A DNA stretch of 64,000 bases, taken from Amycolatopsis deserti. Lineage in GTDB: Bacteria; Actinomycetota; Actinomycetes; Mycobacteriales; Pseudonocardiaceae. Location: contig NZ_BNAU01000002.1 of the NCBI RefSeq assembly GCF_014653945.1, forward strand, positions 1,235,914-1,299,913, given 5' to 3'. The position numbers and the translations under genes are program-made. The stretch's first letter is position 1, and each line of letters starts with the position of its first letter. Positions 8,397 through 17,370 of this stretch are shown here, piece by piece. The notes below the pieces were generated by a model that was not told where the DNA came from, did no database searches, and saw only the letters and a program-made list of their open reading frames with translations.

Positions 8397-9862
8397 GCGG
8401 GCTCCTTCCCGAACAACGTCCGCGCGTCCCCGACGGTGACGACCGAACCCGTGATCAGCACCCCGCCGCCGGCCAGCGGCTCGCCGCCGTCGCTCTCCTC
8501 GACCAGCGCTACCGCGGTCTCCACCGCCGCGTCCAGGCTGGGTTCGGCGACCACCCGGTCCTCCCCGAAGACCGCCAGGGCCAGCTCGTTCAGCTCGTCC
8601 AGCGGCATCGCGCGTGGCGAGCTGTTCTTGGTGACCACCACGTCGGACACGACGGGCTCGAGCGCCTCCAGCACCCCGCGCACGTCCTTGTCCTCGAGCA
8701 CGCCGATCACCGCGGTGAGCCTGCGGAACGCGAACTCCTCCTCGATCGCGGTGGCCAGCGCCCGCGCGCCGTGCGGGTTGTGGGCCGCGTCGAGCAGCAC
8801 GGTCGGCGCGGCGCGGACCGGCTCCAGGCGGCCGGGGTTCTCCACCGCCGCGAACGCCTCGCGCACGGCGTCGAGGTCCAGCCGCCGGTCCTTGCCCGCG
8901 CCGAAGAACGCCTCGACCGCGGCCAGCGCCAGCAGCGCGTTGTTCGCCTGGTGGGCGCCGTGCAGGGGCAGGAAGATCTCGTCGTAGACGCCGCCGAGGC
9001 CCTGCAGGCTCAGCATCTGACCGCCGACCGCGATCTCGCGCCGCAGCACGCCGAACTCGCTGCCCGCGCGGGCGACGGTGGCGTCCACTTCGACGGTGCG
9101 CTCCAGCAGGACGCGCTGCGCCTCGGGCTCCTGCTCGGCGAGGATCGCGACGCTGCCCGGCTTGATGATCCCGGCCTTCTCGCCCGCGATCTTGCCCAGG
9201 TCGTCGCCCAGGTAGTCGGTGTGGTCGAGGCCGATCGGGGTGATGACGGCGACCTGGCCGTCGGCGACGTTGGTGGCGTCCCAGGTGCCGCCCATGCCGG
9301 TCTCGACGACTGCGGCGTCGACCGGGGCGTCGGCGAACGCGGCGAACGCCATGCCGGTGAGCACCTCGAACTTGCTCATCTTCGGGCCGCCCGCGTTGTC
9401 CACCATGCCGATGTAGGGCTGGATGTCGCGGTAGATGTCGACGTACTTCGACGCGGCGATCGGGGCGCCGTCGACCGCGATCCGCTCGGTGACCAGCTGC
9501 AGGTGCGGGCTGGTGTAGCGGCCGACGCGCAGGCCGAGCCGGGACAGCAGCGCATCGATCATGCGGGTGACCGAGCCCTTGCCGTTGGTGCCGGCCACGT
9601 GGATGACGGGGTAGGTCTTCTGCGGGTCGCCCAGCACGGTCATCAGCGCGGCGATGCGGTCGAGCGAGGGCTCGATCTTCGTCTCCGGCCAGCGCTGGTT
9701 CAGCTCGGCCTCGACCCGCAGCAGCTCGCGGCGGGCCTGACGCTCGATCTCCTCGAGGTCGACCGGGTCGATCTCGGCCGGGTCGTCGGGCAGGGGCCCG
9801 GCGACGAAGTTGCCACCGCTGGACAGCTCCGCCGGGTACTCCTCGTCCTCGCCCGATGTCAC
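8393..9862 (-). CDS. folC: Bifunctional folylpolyglutamate synthase/dihydrofolate synthase
   Basis: Mur-ligase-family ATP enzyme that adds glutamate to dihydropteroate and extends the polyglutamate tail of folates. The P-loop HVAGTNGKGSVTR (about 88-100), the omega loop region YTSPHL, the substrate segment GMGGTWDATNV and LLDAAHNPHG are all present. The first 60 residues form an acidic, probably unstructured extension common in actinobacterial FolC. Length 489 aa is normal. It overlaps the DUF4233 gene. valS, the usual upstream partner, is 14 kb away on the same strand. Confidence 0.95.
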   Translation of the reverse strand: MTSGEDEEYPAELSSGGNFVAGPLPDDPAEIDPVDLEEIERQARRELLRVEAELNQRWPETKIEPSLDRIAALMTVLGDPQKTYPVIHVAGTNGKGSVTRMIDALLSRLGLRVGRYTSPHLQLVTERIAVDGAPIAASKYVDIYRDIQPYIGMVDNAGGPKMSKFEVLTGMAFAAFADAPVDAAVVETGMGGTWDATNVADGQVAVITPIGLDHTDYLGDDLGKIAGEKAGIIKPGSVAILAEQEPEAQRVLLERTVEVDATVARAGSEFGVLRREIAVGGQMLSLQGLGGVYDEIFLPLHGAHQANNALLALAAVEAFFGAGKDRRLDLDAVREAFAAVENPGRLEPVRAAPTVLLDAAHNPHGARALATAIEEEFAFRRLTAVIGVLEDKDVRGVLEALEPVVSDVVVTKNSSPRAMPLDELNELALAVFGEDRVVAEPSLDAAVETAVALVEESDGGEPLAGGGVLITGSVVTVGDARTLFGKEPA

Positions 9863-9936
9863 GCGTTCTCCCTTTTCGGCCGGGGGTTGACTACCCCGCC
9901 GAGTCTACTTTCGCGGGTCCTGGCAGGTTGGGCTGC

Positions 9937-10533
9937 ATGCCGTTCGACCACAACCACGCCTACCACCGGTTGCTGCTGCGGCAGGTCCCCGCCGGGGCGC
10001 GCATGGCGCTCGACGTGGGCTGCGGCGCCGGGCGCTTCGCCCGCAGGCTCACCGCGGCCGGGCTGACGGTGGAGGGCATCGACCCGTCCGGCGAGATGAT
10101 CGCGGCCGCGCGGGCGCTGGGGCCGGAGACCATCACCTACCGGCACGAGGACGTCACGACGGCGGAGCTGGGGCGCTACGACTTCGTCTCGTGCCTGGCG
10201 TCGCTGCACCACATGCCGTTCGAGACCGTGACGAAGCTGCGTGCGGCGCTGAACCCGGGCGGGGTCCTGGCGGTGCTCGGCCTGGCCAAGCCGCGCTCGG
10301 CCGCCGACTGGGTGAAGTGGGGCCTGCTCGCGCCGCCGGTCAACCTGGCGGCCAGGCTGGTGGTCGCCGCCGGGGACCGGCTCAACGGCGGCCCGGACCC
10401 GGTCGCGACGGCGCCCGTCAAGGACTGGGACACCACGATGACCCAGGTGCGCCGCGACTCGGCGCGGCTGCTGCCCGGATCGAGCGTGCGGCCGCTGCTG
10501 TTCTTCCGCTACCTGCTGCTCTACCGGGCCTGA
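9937..10533 (+). CDS. Class I SAM-dependent methyltransferase
   Basis: Rossmann-fold methyltransferase of 198 aa. Motif I is ALDVGCGAGRFARRL (about 26-40), the acidic loop is VEGIDPSGEMIAAAR and the post-motif is FVSCLASLHHMPFE. I start at the ATG at 9937 because upstream in-frame residues do not look like a protein and MPFDHNHAYHRLLLRQVP is a typical start of this group. Relatives are generic small-molecule or quinone methyltransferases; the substrate cannot be told. Its last 13 bases overlap the convergent DUF2277 gene. Confidence 0.85.
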   Translation: MPFDHNHAYHRLLLRQVPAGARMALDVGCGAGRFARRLTAAGLTVEGIDPSGEMIAAARALGPETITYRHEDVTTAELGRYDFVSCLASLHHMPFETVTKLRAALNPGGVLAVLGLAKPRSAADWVKWGLLAPPVNLAARLVVAAGDRLNGGPDPVATAPVKDWDTTMTQVRRDSARLLPGSSVRPLLFFRYLLLYRA

Positions 10534-10796
10534 CGGGCGGCGATCCGGGCGCGCACCTCGGGCCGCCGCAGCGGGGGCACCGTCGCCGGGGGCTGGCGGC
10601 GCGCGGGCAGCTCGCCGAGCAGCCGCGTGGTGATCTCGGCGATCTCCGCGACGGCCCGTTCGAACGGTTCGCGCGTGGCGTCGGACAGGGTCTGCACCCC
10701 GCTCACCTTGCGCACGTACTGGCGCGCGGCGGCCTCGATCTCCTCCGCCGTCGCCGACGGCTCCAGCCCGCGGAGCACGGTGATGTTTCGGCACAT
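10521..10796 (-). CDS. DUF2277 family protein
   Basis: Cytoplasmic protein of 91 aa with the hallmark N-terminus MCRNITVLRGLEPSATAEEI and the AARQYVRKVSG segment of DUF2277. The fold is predicted helical and resembles a DNA- or protein-binding domain, but no function is established. The C-terminus (RRPEVRARIAARQAR) is strongly basic. It stands alone, convergent with the methyltransferase gene and divergent from the amidase gene. Confidence 0.88.
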   Translation of the reverse strand: MCRNITVLRGLEPSATAEEIEAAARQYVRKVSGVQTLSDATREPFERAVAEIAEITTRLLGELPARRQPPATVPPLRRPEVRARIAARQAR

Positions 10797-10868
10797 GTGG
10801 CCGAGACTACGCGCGCCGCGCTCTCGACGGGGTCACACTGATCGGGCAAGCTCTCGGGAAAGTCCCCC

Positions 10869-12089
10869 GTGCACGAGGAGGTGTACGCGCTGTCGACCGA
10901 CTTCGGCGCCTACGTCGAACGCTTTCCCCTACCGGAAACCGGAATCCCCTTCGCCGTCAAGGACTTCCTGGACGTGGCCGGCCAGACGACGCGCAACGGC
11001 ACGCCCGGCCTGGGGCACCACGACGCGACCGAGGACGCCGAGCCGGTCGCCCGGCTGCGCGCCGCCGGGTACGTCCCGGTCGCCCGAACCACGGTGCCGG
11101 AACTCGCCTGGTCGGTCCGCACGCCCGGCTGCCGCAACCCGTGGGCCCCGGACCGGGACGCGGGCGGGTCCAGCGGCGGTTCGGCGGTCGCGGTCGCCGC
11201 CGGGGACGTGCCGGTGGCGCTGGGCACCGACACCGGCGGCTCGATCCGCATCCCGGCCGCGCTCTGCGGGGTCGCCGGGCTGCGCCCGACGCACGGCACG
11301 GTGCCGATGCGCGGCGTCACGGCGCTGGTGCCGTCGATGGACACGGTCGGCCCGATCGCGCGGACCGCGGCCGACTGCCTGCGGGTCCACCGCATCCTCG
11401 CCGGGACCGCCGAACCCGCGCCGGACACCGTCGACGGGCTGCGCCTGGGCTGGCCGGAACACCTGTGGGGCACCAAGATCGACCCCGAGGTGCTGCGGGT
11501 CGTCGAGTCGGCCGCGGACACGCTGCGTGAGGCGGGCGCGGTGATCGTGCCGGTCGAGCTGCCGCTGGGCCACCGGCACGCCCGCACCACCGGGTTCACC
11601 ACGATGCTCTACGAGTCCGCCCAGCTGTGGTGGCAGGCCTATCAGGACGACCCGTCCGGGCTGCGCGGCCGCGCGATCGGGCAGCTCAAGGCCGGCACCG
11701 AGGTGAGCCGGGACGACTACGACGCCGCCCGTGCCCGCGCCGCCGAGATCGCCGCCGAGGTGGACGCCGTGTTCACCGAGGTCGACGCCCTGCTGATGCC
11801 GACCCTGCCGGTCACCGCCGCGCCCGCCGACACCGACACGGTCGAACTCGGCGGGCGAGCGGAGTCACTCGAAAACGCCTACTACCGGCTCACCGCACTA
11901 GCCTCCGTGAGCGGGCATCCCGCGCTGACGGTCCCGGCGGGGCTGACCGGCGACGGTCTCCCGGTCGGCGCCCAGCTCGTCGGACCCCGGCGGCAGGAGG
12001 CCCTGCTCTGCCTGCTCGGCGGAGCGATCGAAGCCGGTCCACCCGCCCGTGCCCTGGCCCGGGCCCGCACAGGAAGAACGCCCTCATGA
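10869..12089 (+). CDS. Amidase signature family hydrolase
   Basis: Hydrolyses a carboxamide to acid plus ammonia or amine. The Ser-cisSer-Lys triad is visible: Lys31 in FAVKDFLDV, the cis-Ser in [14 protein letters not shown] (99-112) and the nucleophile Ser125 in [13 protein letters not shown]. At 406 aa it is shorter than GatA (about 480) and lacks a GatA-like tail, so a free-standing catabolic amidase is likely. The start is uncertain: GTG at 10869 or 10881. Its stop overlaps the acyl-CoA dehydrogenase start by four bases (ATGA), so both are in one operon. Confidence 0.88.
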   Translation: MHEEVYALSTDFGAYVERFPLPETGIPFAVKDFLDVAGQTTRNGTPGLGHHDATEDAEPVARLRAAGYVPVARTTVPELAWSVRTPGCRNPWAPDRDAGGSSGGSAVAVAAGDVPVALGTDTGGSIRIPAALCGVAGLRPTHGTVPMRGVTALVPSMDTVGPIARTAADCLRVHRILAGTAEPAPDTVDGLRLGWPEHLWGTKIDPEVLRVVESAADTLREAGAVIVPVELPLGHRHARTTGFTTMLYESAQLWWQAYQDDPSGLRGRAIGQLKAGTEVSRDDYDAARARAAEIAAEVDAVFTEVDALLMPTLPVTAAPADTDTVELGGRAESLENAYYRLTALASVSGHPALTVPAGLTGDGLPVGAQLVGPRRQEALLCLLGGAIEAGPPARALARARTGRTPS

Positions 12090-13252
12090 CGAAGCCCGAC
12101 CCCCGTGACCTGCTCGGCATCCGCGACCTGCTGAACGAGGAGGAGCGCGAGATCGCGGACACGGTGCGGACCTTCGTCCGCAAGGAGGTCGCCGACCACG
12201 CCGGCCAGTGGTTCGAGGACGCGACGTTCCCGAGGCACCTGGTGGGGCAGCTCGGCGAGATGGGCCTGCTCGGCATGCACCTGACCGGCTACGGCTGCGC
12301 GGGCACCAGCGCCACCGCCTACGGCCTGGCGTGCCTGGAGCTGGAGGCCGGCGACAGCGGGTTGCGCAGTTTCGTGTCCGTGCAGGGCTCGCTGGCGATG
12401 TTCCCGATCTGGAAGTACGGGTCGGACGAGCAGAAGGACCGCTGGCTGCCGTCGATGGCGCGCGGCGAGGCGATCGGCTGCTTCGGCCTGACCGAGCCCG
12501 ACCGCGGGTCCGATCCGGGCGACATGCGCACGTTCGCCAAGCGCGACGGCGGCGACTGGATCCTCAACGGCTCCAAGATGTGGATCACCAACGGCACCCT
12601 CGCCGACGTCGCTGTGGTCTGGGCGCGCACGGACGAGGGCGTGCGCGGGTTCGTGGTGCCCACGGACACGCCGGGGTTCACCGCGCGGGAGATCAAGCAC
12701 AAGCTGTCGCTGCGGATGTCCGCGACGGCCGAGCTGTCGTTCGACGACCTGCGCCTGCCCGGTGACGCGGTGCTGCCCGGCGTGACCGGGCTGAAGGGCC
12801 CGCTGTCCTGCCTGTCCGAGGCGCGGTTCGGCATCCTGTTCGGCGCCCTCGGCGCGGCCCGGACGTGCTACGAGAGCGCCCTGGACTACGCCGCGACGCG
12901 CGAGCAGTTCGGCCGCCCGATCGGCGGTTTCCAGCTGACGCAGCAGAAACTCGTCGGGATGGCGCTGGAGCTGAACAAGGCCATGCTGCTCGCGGTGCAC
13001 CTGGGCCGCCGCAAGGACGCCGGCGAACTGCCGCCCGAGCTGGTCAGCTTCGGCAAGCTGAACAACGTGCGCACGGCGATCGACATCGCCCGCACGGCGC
13101 GCACGATCCTGGCGGCGAACGGGATCAGCCTGGAGTACCCGGTGCTGCGGCACGCCAACAACCTGGAGAGCGTGCTGACCTACGAAGGCACGGAGGAGAT
13201 CCACACGCTGGTGCTGGGGCAGCTGCTGACCGGGCAAAGCGCCTACCGCTGA
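12086..13252 (+). CDS. Acyl-CoA dehydrogenase, glutaryl-CoA dehydrogenase-like
   Basis: FAD enzyme oxidising an acyl-CoA at the alpha-beta bond (388 aa). It has FGLTEPDRGSDPG and MWITNG for FAD binding and the catalytic Glu367 in TYEGTEEIHTLVLG. Arg94 in SGLRSFVSVQGSL sits where glutaryl-CoA dehydrogenases keep the Arg that binds the distal carboxylate, so a dicarboxylyl-CoA such as glutaryl-CoA is the likely substrate (inference from family knowledge). It overlaps the amidase gene by four bases and the convergent kinase gene by ten at its 3' end. No CoA ligase is adjacent. Confidence 0.9.
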   Translation: MTKPDPRDLLGIRDLLNEEEREIADTVRTFVRKEVADHAGQWFEDATFPRHLVGQLGEMGLLGMHLTGYGCAGTSATAYGLACLELEAGDSGLRSFVSVQGSLAMFPIWKYGSDEQKDRWLPSMARGEAIGCFGLTEPDRGSDPGDMRTFAKRDGGDWILNGSKMWITNGTLADVAVVWARTDEGVRGFVVPTDTPGFTAREIKHKLSLRMSATAELSFDDLRLPGDAVLPGVTGLKGPLSCLSEARFGILFGALGAARTCYESALDYAATREQFGRPIGGFQLTQQKLVGMALELNKAMLLAVHLGRRKDAGELPPELVSFGKLNNVRTAIDIARTARTILAANGISLEYPVLRHANNLESVLTYEGTEEIHTLVLGQLLTGQSAYR

Positions 13253-14133
13253 GCCGCGAGGAACTCGTCGATCTCCGAGCGGCGGGGGGCCGTCGCGGGG
13301 CCCCGGCGGCGCACGGCCATCGCCGCGGCCGCGTTGGCCCGCCGCGCCGCGGTGTGCAGGTCCGCGCCCGCCAGCAGCTCCGCCGCGAGGACCCCGCAGT
13401 GCGCGTCGCCGGCGCCGTTGGTGTCCACCGGGTCGACCGGGAACCCTGGGATCACCCGCACCTCGCCGTCCACGGCGAGCAGACACCCGGCGGGGCCGTC
13501 GCGGACGATGACGGTTCCACCGAGCGCCCGCGCGGCCTCCGCCGGCGAGTCGTTTCCGGTCAGTACTCGCGCCTCGGCGGCGTTGCAGCTCAGGATGTCC
13601 ACGTGCGGCAGCACGACGTCGAGAGGCAGGTCGGCGGCGAGCGGGCCGGGGTCGAGCAGCACCCGGCCCGGCACGGACGGCAACCACGCGGCCAGCGCCG
13701 CCCGGTTCGTCGCGTGAGCCAGCGAATATCCGCTGACGTAGACCAGGTCGTCCGCCGCCACCGTCACGTCGTCGAGGCGACCGGGCGCGAGCATGCCCTC
13801 CGCGCCGGTCCCGGTCACGAACGTCCGCTCACCGCCGGAATCGACCAACACCACGCACACCCCCGTGTCCACGCCGGACATCGGAACCTGGGCCGCCGCG
13901 ATGCCCTCCGCCGCCAGTGCCGCGCGAACCGCGTCCCCGAACCGCCCCGTCCCGTGGGCGCCGGCGTAGACCACGTCGGCCCCGGAGCGCGCGGCGGCGG
14001 CCATCACGTTGAAACCGCCACCGGGAGTCAAGTCCATCGCGGAGGCAAGCACGTCACCGCCGCGCCGCGGCAGCTCCGGTACGCGCAGTACGAGGTCGAC
14101 GACGACCTGGCCGGTGTGGACGAGCCTGCTCAT
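13243..14133 (-). CDS. PfkB family carbohydrate (nucleoside/ribose-type) kinase
   Basis: ATP-dependent kinase of the ribokinase superfamily, 296 aa. The N-terminal di-glycine block is TPGGGFNVMAAAARSG (about 36-51) and the catalytic signature is DPVDTNGAGDAHCG (234-247), with Asp243 as the base. The ATG at 14133 overlaps the permease stop by four bases (ATGA). It is the last gene of the operon GntR, ADP-ribosylglycohydrolase, NCS1 permease, kinase, and matches YegV of E. coli yegTUVW by family and context. The likely role is phosphorylating the sugar or nucleoside freed in the pathway. Confidence 0.9.
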   Translation of the reverse strand: MSRLVHTGQVVVDLVLRVPELPRRGGDVLASAMDLTPGGGFNVMAAAARSGADVVYAGAHGTGRFGDAVRAALAAEGIAAAQVPMSGVDTGVCVVLVDSGGERTFVTGTGAEGMLAPGRLDDVTVAADDLVYVSGYSLAHATNRAALAAWLPSVPGRVLLDPGPLAADLPLDVVLPHVDILSCNAAEARVLTGNDSPAEAARALGGTVIVRDGPAGCLLAVDGEVRVIPGFPVDPVDTNGAGDAHCGVLAAELLAGADLHTAARRANAAAAMAVRRRGPATAPRRSEIDEFLAAQR

Positions 14134-15572
14134 CGCGACGCCGTCCGCGCGCCGCCGAGCAGCGCGTAGAGGCCACCGGCGACGACGAGCGTGATCAGCC
14201 AGCCCAGCCCGTTCTGCCCGGGCCAGGTGTTGGCGAACGGCCCGGTGAACCACACGTCCTCGCCGGTGCCGGCCGTGGTGAACAGGTACCCGGCCACGAT
14301 CCCGGCGGCCCAGGCCGCCACCGCGCGCGGCTCGATTCCGGCGCGGTACCAGTACACGCTGGTGCGGCGCAGGTCCATCAGCCCCGCCGGGTCGTAGTGG
14401 CGACGGCGCAGCATGTCCACGCCGAACACGCCGACCCATGCGGTGATCGGCACCGCGAGCAGGCTGATGAACGCGATGAACGGCCCGTAGAAGTTGTCCG
14501 CGACCAGCATGAAGTAGGCGGCCCCGGCGAAGGTGACGATCACGTCGACCACCACCGCGTACACCCGCTTGATGCGAATGCCCAGGGTCAGGGTGGTCAG
14601 TCCCGCCGAGTACACCGACAGGTGGTTGGACAGCAGGAGTCCGCCGAACGCGGCCAGCAGGTACGGCACCGCCATCCACGCGGGCAGCATCGACCGGATC
14701 GCGGCGACCGGGTCGTCGGCCTGCGCGAGCGTGGGGTCGCCGGCGGAGAGCAGGCTGCCCAGGCCGATCAGGAGCACCAGCGGGATCCCCGCGCCCGTCG
14801 CGGCGGACATCACGAGCGACCCGCCCCGCACCGCGGGCGACTGGTAGCGCGACATGTCGGCCGAGGCGTTCGCCCAGCCGATGCCGGTGCCGGCCGCGAT
14901 GGTGCCGACCCCCGCGATCATGGCGCCGACCGAGGCGGGCTCCGCGGCGGCGACCGCGCTCCAGTCGATGGTGGCGACCAGGTTCACCGCGACGACGATG
15001 TTGAGCGCGCCGAAGATCCAGGTCGCCCAGCGCTGCACGGCGACCAGCACCGCGTGCCCGAGCCCGGACACCACCACGGTGCAGGCGACGAACACCGCGA
15101 TGCACACGATGGTCAGCACCGGTGCGGCTTTCGCGTCCGAATCCGTGCCGAACACGATGGCGCACAAGGACAACAGGGCGAACGCGGCGGTCGTGGTGTT
15201 GACCGTCTCCCAGCCCAGCCGCGACAGCAGCGACACCACGGTCGGCCCCGCGTTGCCGTGTACCCCGAACACCGCGCGGGACAACGTCAGGCCCGGCGCT
15301 CCCCCGCGGCGACCAGCGATGGACACCGCGCCGACGATCGCGAACGAGCCGACCGATCCGATCAACGCGACGATCGCGGCCTGCCAGAACGTGAGTCCCT
15401 GGATCGCGACCAGCGTGGCGCCCAGCGGCAGCCCGAGGATGGAGATGTTCGCGGCGAACCACACCCAGAACAGCTGCCCCGGCCTGCCGGTGCGTTCGGC
15501 TTCGGGGACCGGTTCGATGCCCCGGGTCTCCAGTGCGCCCGCGCGGGACTCGACAGCGGTGTCAGTCGCCAT
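14130..15572 (-). CDS. NCS1 family purine/cytosine-type permease
   Basis: Inner-membrane cation symporter of the nucleobase-cation-symport-1 family (480 aa, about 12 helices). Typical blocks include the first helix FWVWFAANISILGLPLGATL, GVHGNAGPTVVSLLSRLGWE and GWANASADMSRYQSP. Known family substrates are cytosine, purines, hydantoins, thiamine and nucleosides. The ATG at 15572 has an AAGGAAG site and is one base from the stop of the hydrolase gene. In E. coli yegTUVW the transporter is the unrelated YegT, so this would be a non-orthologous replacement. Confidence 0.9.
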   Translation of the reverse strand: MATDTAVESRAGALETRGIEPVPEAERTGRPGQLFWVWFAANISILGLPLGATLVAIQGLTFWQAAIVALIGSVGSFAIVGAVSIAGRRGGAPGLTLSRAVFGVHGNAGPTVVSLLSRLGWETVNTTTAAFALLSLCAIVFGTDSDAKAAPVLTIVCIAVFVACTVVVSGLGHAVLVAVQRWATWIFGALNIVVAVNLVATIDWSAVAAAEPASVGAMIAGVGTIAAGTGIGWANASADMSRYQSPAVRGGSLVMSAATGAGIPLVLLIGLGSLLSAGDPTLAQADDPVAAIRSMLPAWMAVPYLLAAFGGLLLSNHLSVYSAGLTTLTLGIRIKRVYAVVVDVIVTFAGAAYFMLVADNFYGPFIAFISLLAVPITAWVGVFGVDMLRRRHYDPAGLMDLRRTSVYWYRAGIEPRAVAAWAAGIVAGYLFTTAGTGEDVWFTGPFANTWPGQNGLGWLITLVVAGGLYALLGGARTASR

Positions 15573-15573
15573 G

Positions 15574-16569
15574 TCACTTCCTTCCACGAAGTTCCAGCAG
15601 CCCGTCGACGACGGGGCCGAGGTCCAGCCGGTTGACCGTGAGGACGGTGCCGACCGGTTCGGCGGGCAGCCCGTCAAAGCCGTGCTGCGCGCCGAGGATC
15701 GCGCCGCACATCGCGGCGACGGTGTCGGTGTCGCCGCCGAGACCGGCGGCGAGGGTGAGGGCGTCGGCGGGCCGGTCGCCCAGTGCGTGTGCCAGCGCGA
15801 TGGCGGCGACGACCGACTCCTGGGCCGCGACCGAGGTGCCGATCACCTGGTAGACCGCGTCGGCGAGGGCCGTGGAGTCCATTCCGGACACCCAGCCGCG
15901 GGCCCAGCGGATGCGGGCCGCGATGTCTCCGCCCGCGCTCCAGGCGCCTCGGTGGGCGCCCAGGTCCGCAGCCGCTTCGGCGTGGTCGAGCGACTCGGGC
16001 AGGGACGCGCCGTCCACCCCCGCTGAGACGGCCGCCGCGACGGCCGCGGCCGCGGCGATGCCGAGGCTCGAGTTGTGCGTGACGAGGCTGGCTTCGGTGA
16101 CCGCGTCGAGCAGGCGGTCCAGGTCCGGCGGAGTCGCGATCGCCACCGGCGTGATGCGCATGGCCGCGCCGTTCGTGCTTCCCCCGCGCCCGGCCTCGGC
16201 CGGGTCGGCGCCGGACTGCAGCAGGTCCAGGGCCCGTTTCGTGGACGGGCCGAGCAGGTCGGCCGAGCCGCGCCGGATCATGTCCGCTTCCCAGTCGAGC
16301 AGCGCGCGGGCGAACACGAGCGGTTCGACGCGGCCGCCGCCGTCGACGAGCAGCCGCGCCAGCAGCAGGGCCTGTTCGGTGTCGTCGGTGATCGATCCGG
16401 CGGGCATGCCGGGCGCGATCGGCTGGTCGTGGACGGCATCCACCAGACTGTCGATCCGTCCGTAGCGGCGGGCGATCTCGGTGCGGGACATCGACTGCGT
16501 CGGCATGCCCAGCGCATCACCGAGGGCGAGCCCGGCGAACGCACCGAGTGCCCGGTCCCGCGCGCTCAC
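15574..16569 (-). CDS. ADP-ribosylglycohydrolase (DraG) family protein
   Basis: Predicted Mg-dependent N- or O-glycosidic hydrolase, 331 aa. The metal and substrate motifs of the family are complete: GLALGDALGMP (13-23), SITDDTEQALL (59-69), GGSTNGAAMRITPVAI (129-144), THNSSLG (164-170) and GLGGDTDTVAAMCGA (276-290). It begins with GTG overlapping the GntR stop by four bases. No dinitrogenase or ADP-ribosyltransferase gene is nearby, so it is probably a catabolic hydrolase acting on a ribosylated small molecule supplied by the adjacent permease, as proposed for YegU-type proteins. That role is inference. Confidence 0.9.
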   Translation of the reverse strand: MSARDRALGAFAGLALGDALGMPTQSMSRTEIARRYGRIDSLVDAVHDQPIAPGMPAGSITDDTEQALLLARLLVDGGGRVEPLVFARALLDWEADMIRRGSADLLGPSTKRALDLLQSGADPAEAGRGGSTNGAAMRITPVAIATPPDLDRLLDAVTEASLVTHNSSLGIAAAAAVAAAVSAGVDGASLPESLDHAEAAADLGAHRGAWSAGGDIAARIRWARGWVSGMDSTALADAVYQVIGTSVAAQESVVAAIALAHALGDRPADALTLAAGLGGDTDTVAAMCGAILGAQHGFDGLPAEPVGTVLTVNRLDLGPVVDGLLELRGRK

Positions 16570-17282
16570 CGGCGGCCGAACGTGAGATGGAACTGGAACC
16601 GCGCCGGGTCCAGGAGGCTGACGACGTGCTCGACGAGACCGCCCGCCGCGTCGGTGCTCGTGCGGACCGCACGCAGGAACAGCGTGCCGGCCGGCCGCTC
16701 CAGCAGCGCCGCGGTCTCCGGGGTGAGCGCCTCGGTGCCGATCCACTGCTCACCGCCCTCGGCACGCAGACCGGCGTCGGCGAGCGTGGCGGTCAGCGAA
16801 CCGCGCACCAGGCCCCGTTCGGGCAGCCCGGCGAGCGCGCCGGTGCCGGGCACGAGCGCGACCTCCAGCGACACCGGGCCGGCGGCCTGGTCGCGGCGCA
16901 ACCGGCGGACGGAGACGAACGACTCGACCCCGAAGCGCTCGGCGAGCGTGTCATCTCGCACGTGCTCGATCGCCAGCAGGTCGGTGGTGATCTCGAAGCC
17001 GGACCGGGCCAGTGCGGTGGCCCAGCCCACGGCTTGGTCCAGCTCGACGCCGTCGAAGGTGACGAACGAGCCGACACCGCTCTCGGTGGCGATCAGCTCG
17101 CGCCGCTGCAGCTCGGACAGGGCGCTGCGGACCGTGCCCCGGCTGACCTGGTAGCGCTCCGCCAGCTGGTGCTCGCCGGGCAGCCGCTCGCCGCGCGCCA
17201 GCCGGCCCGACCTGATCTGCTCCGCGAGATCGGCGACCAGCCGATGCCGCTTCGAGAAGCCGACCTGTTCAGTCCTGTCCAT
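16566..17282 (-). CDS. GntR/HutC family regulator (UTRA domain)
   Basis: Regulator of 238 aa with a winged helix-turn-helix (residues about 12-75; LPGEHQLAERYQVSRGTVRS) and a UTRA ligand domain (95-238; FVSVRRLRRDQAAGPVSLEV). It heads the operon with the hydrolase, permease and kinase, matching YegW in context. Three CCTGT repeats at 10-base spacing (17264, 17274, 17284) overlap its start and an ACCTGT-N12-ACAGGT inverted repeat lies immediately upstream, so autoregulation of the whole operon is likely, relieved by a pathway compound. Confidence 0.9.
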   Translation of the reverse strand: MDRTEQVGFSKRHRLVADLAEQIRSGRLARGERLPGEHQLAERYQVSRGTVRSALSELQRRELIATESGVGSFVTFDGVELDQAVGWATALARSGFEITTDLLAIEHVRDDTLAERFGVESFVSVRRLRRDQAAGPVSLEVALVPGTGALAGLPERGLVRGSLTATLADAGLRAEGGEQWIGTEALTPETAALLERPAGTLFLRAVRTSTDAAGGLVEHVVSLLDPARFQFHLTFGRR

Positions 17283-17306
17283 ACCTGTACATTACCCCGG
17301 ACAGGT
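17264..17306. promoter_or_regulatory. Putative operator of the GntR operon
   Basis: ACCTGT (17283-17288) and ACAGGT (17301-17306) form an inverted repeat just before the GntR start codon, and CCTGT recurs at 17264, 17274 and 17284, one per helical turn. On the minus strand TAATGT within the spacer could be a -10 element, which would put the site over the promoter. Confidence 0.5.
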
Positions 17307-17370
17307 GGCCGCGCGCGAGCCCACCCGAATGGCGGCGGCAGCGCGCTGCGGCAGGGGTTAAGAAGAAGTC

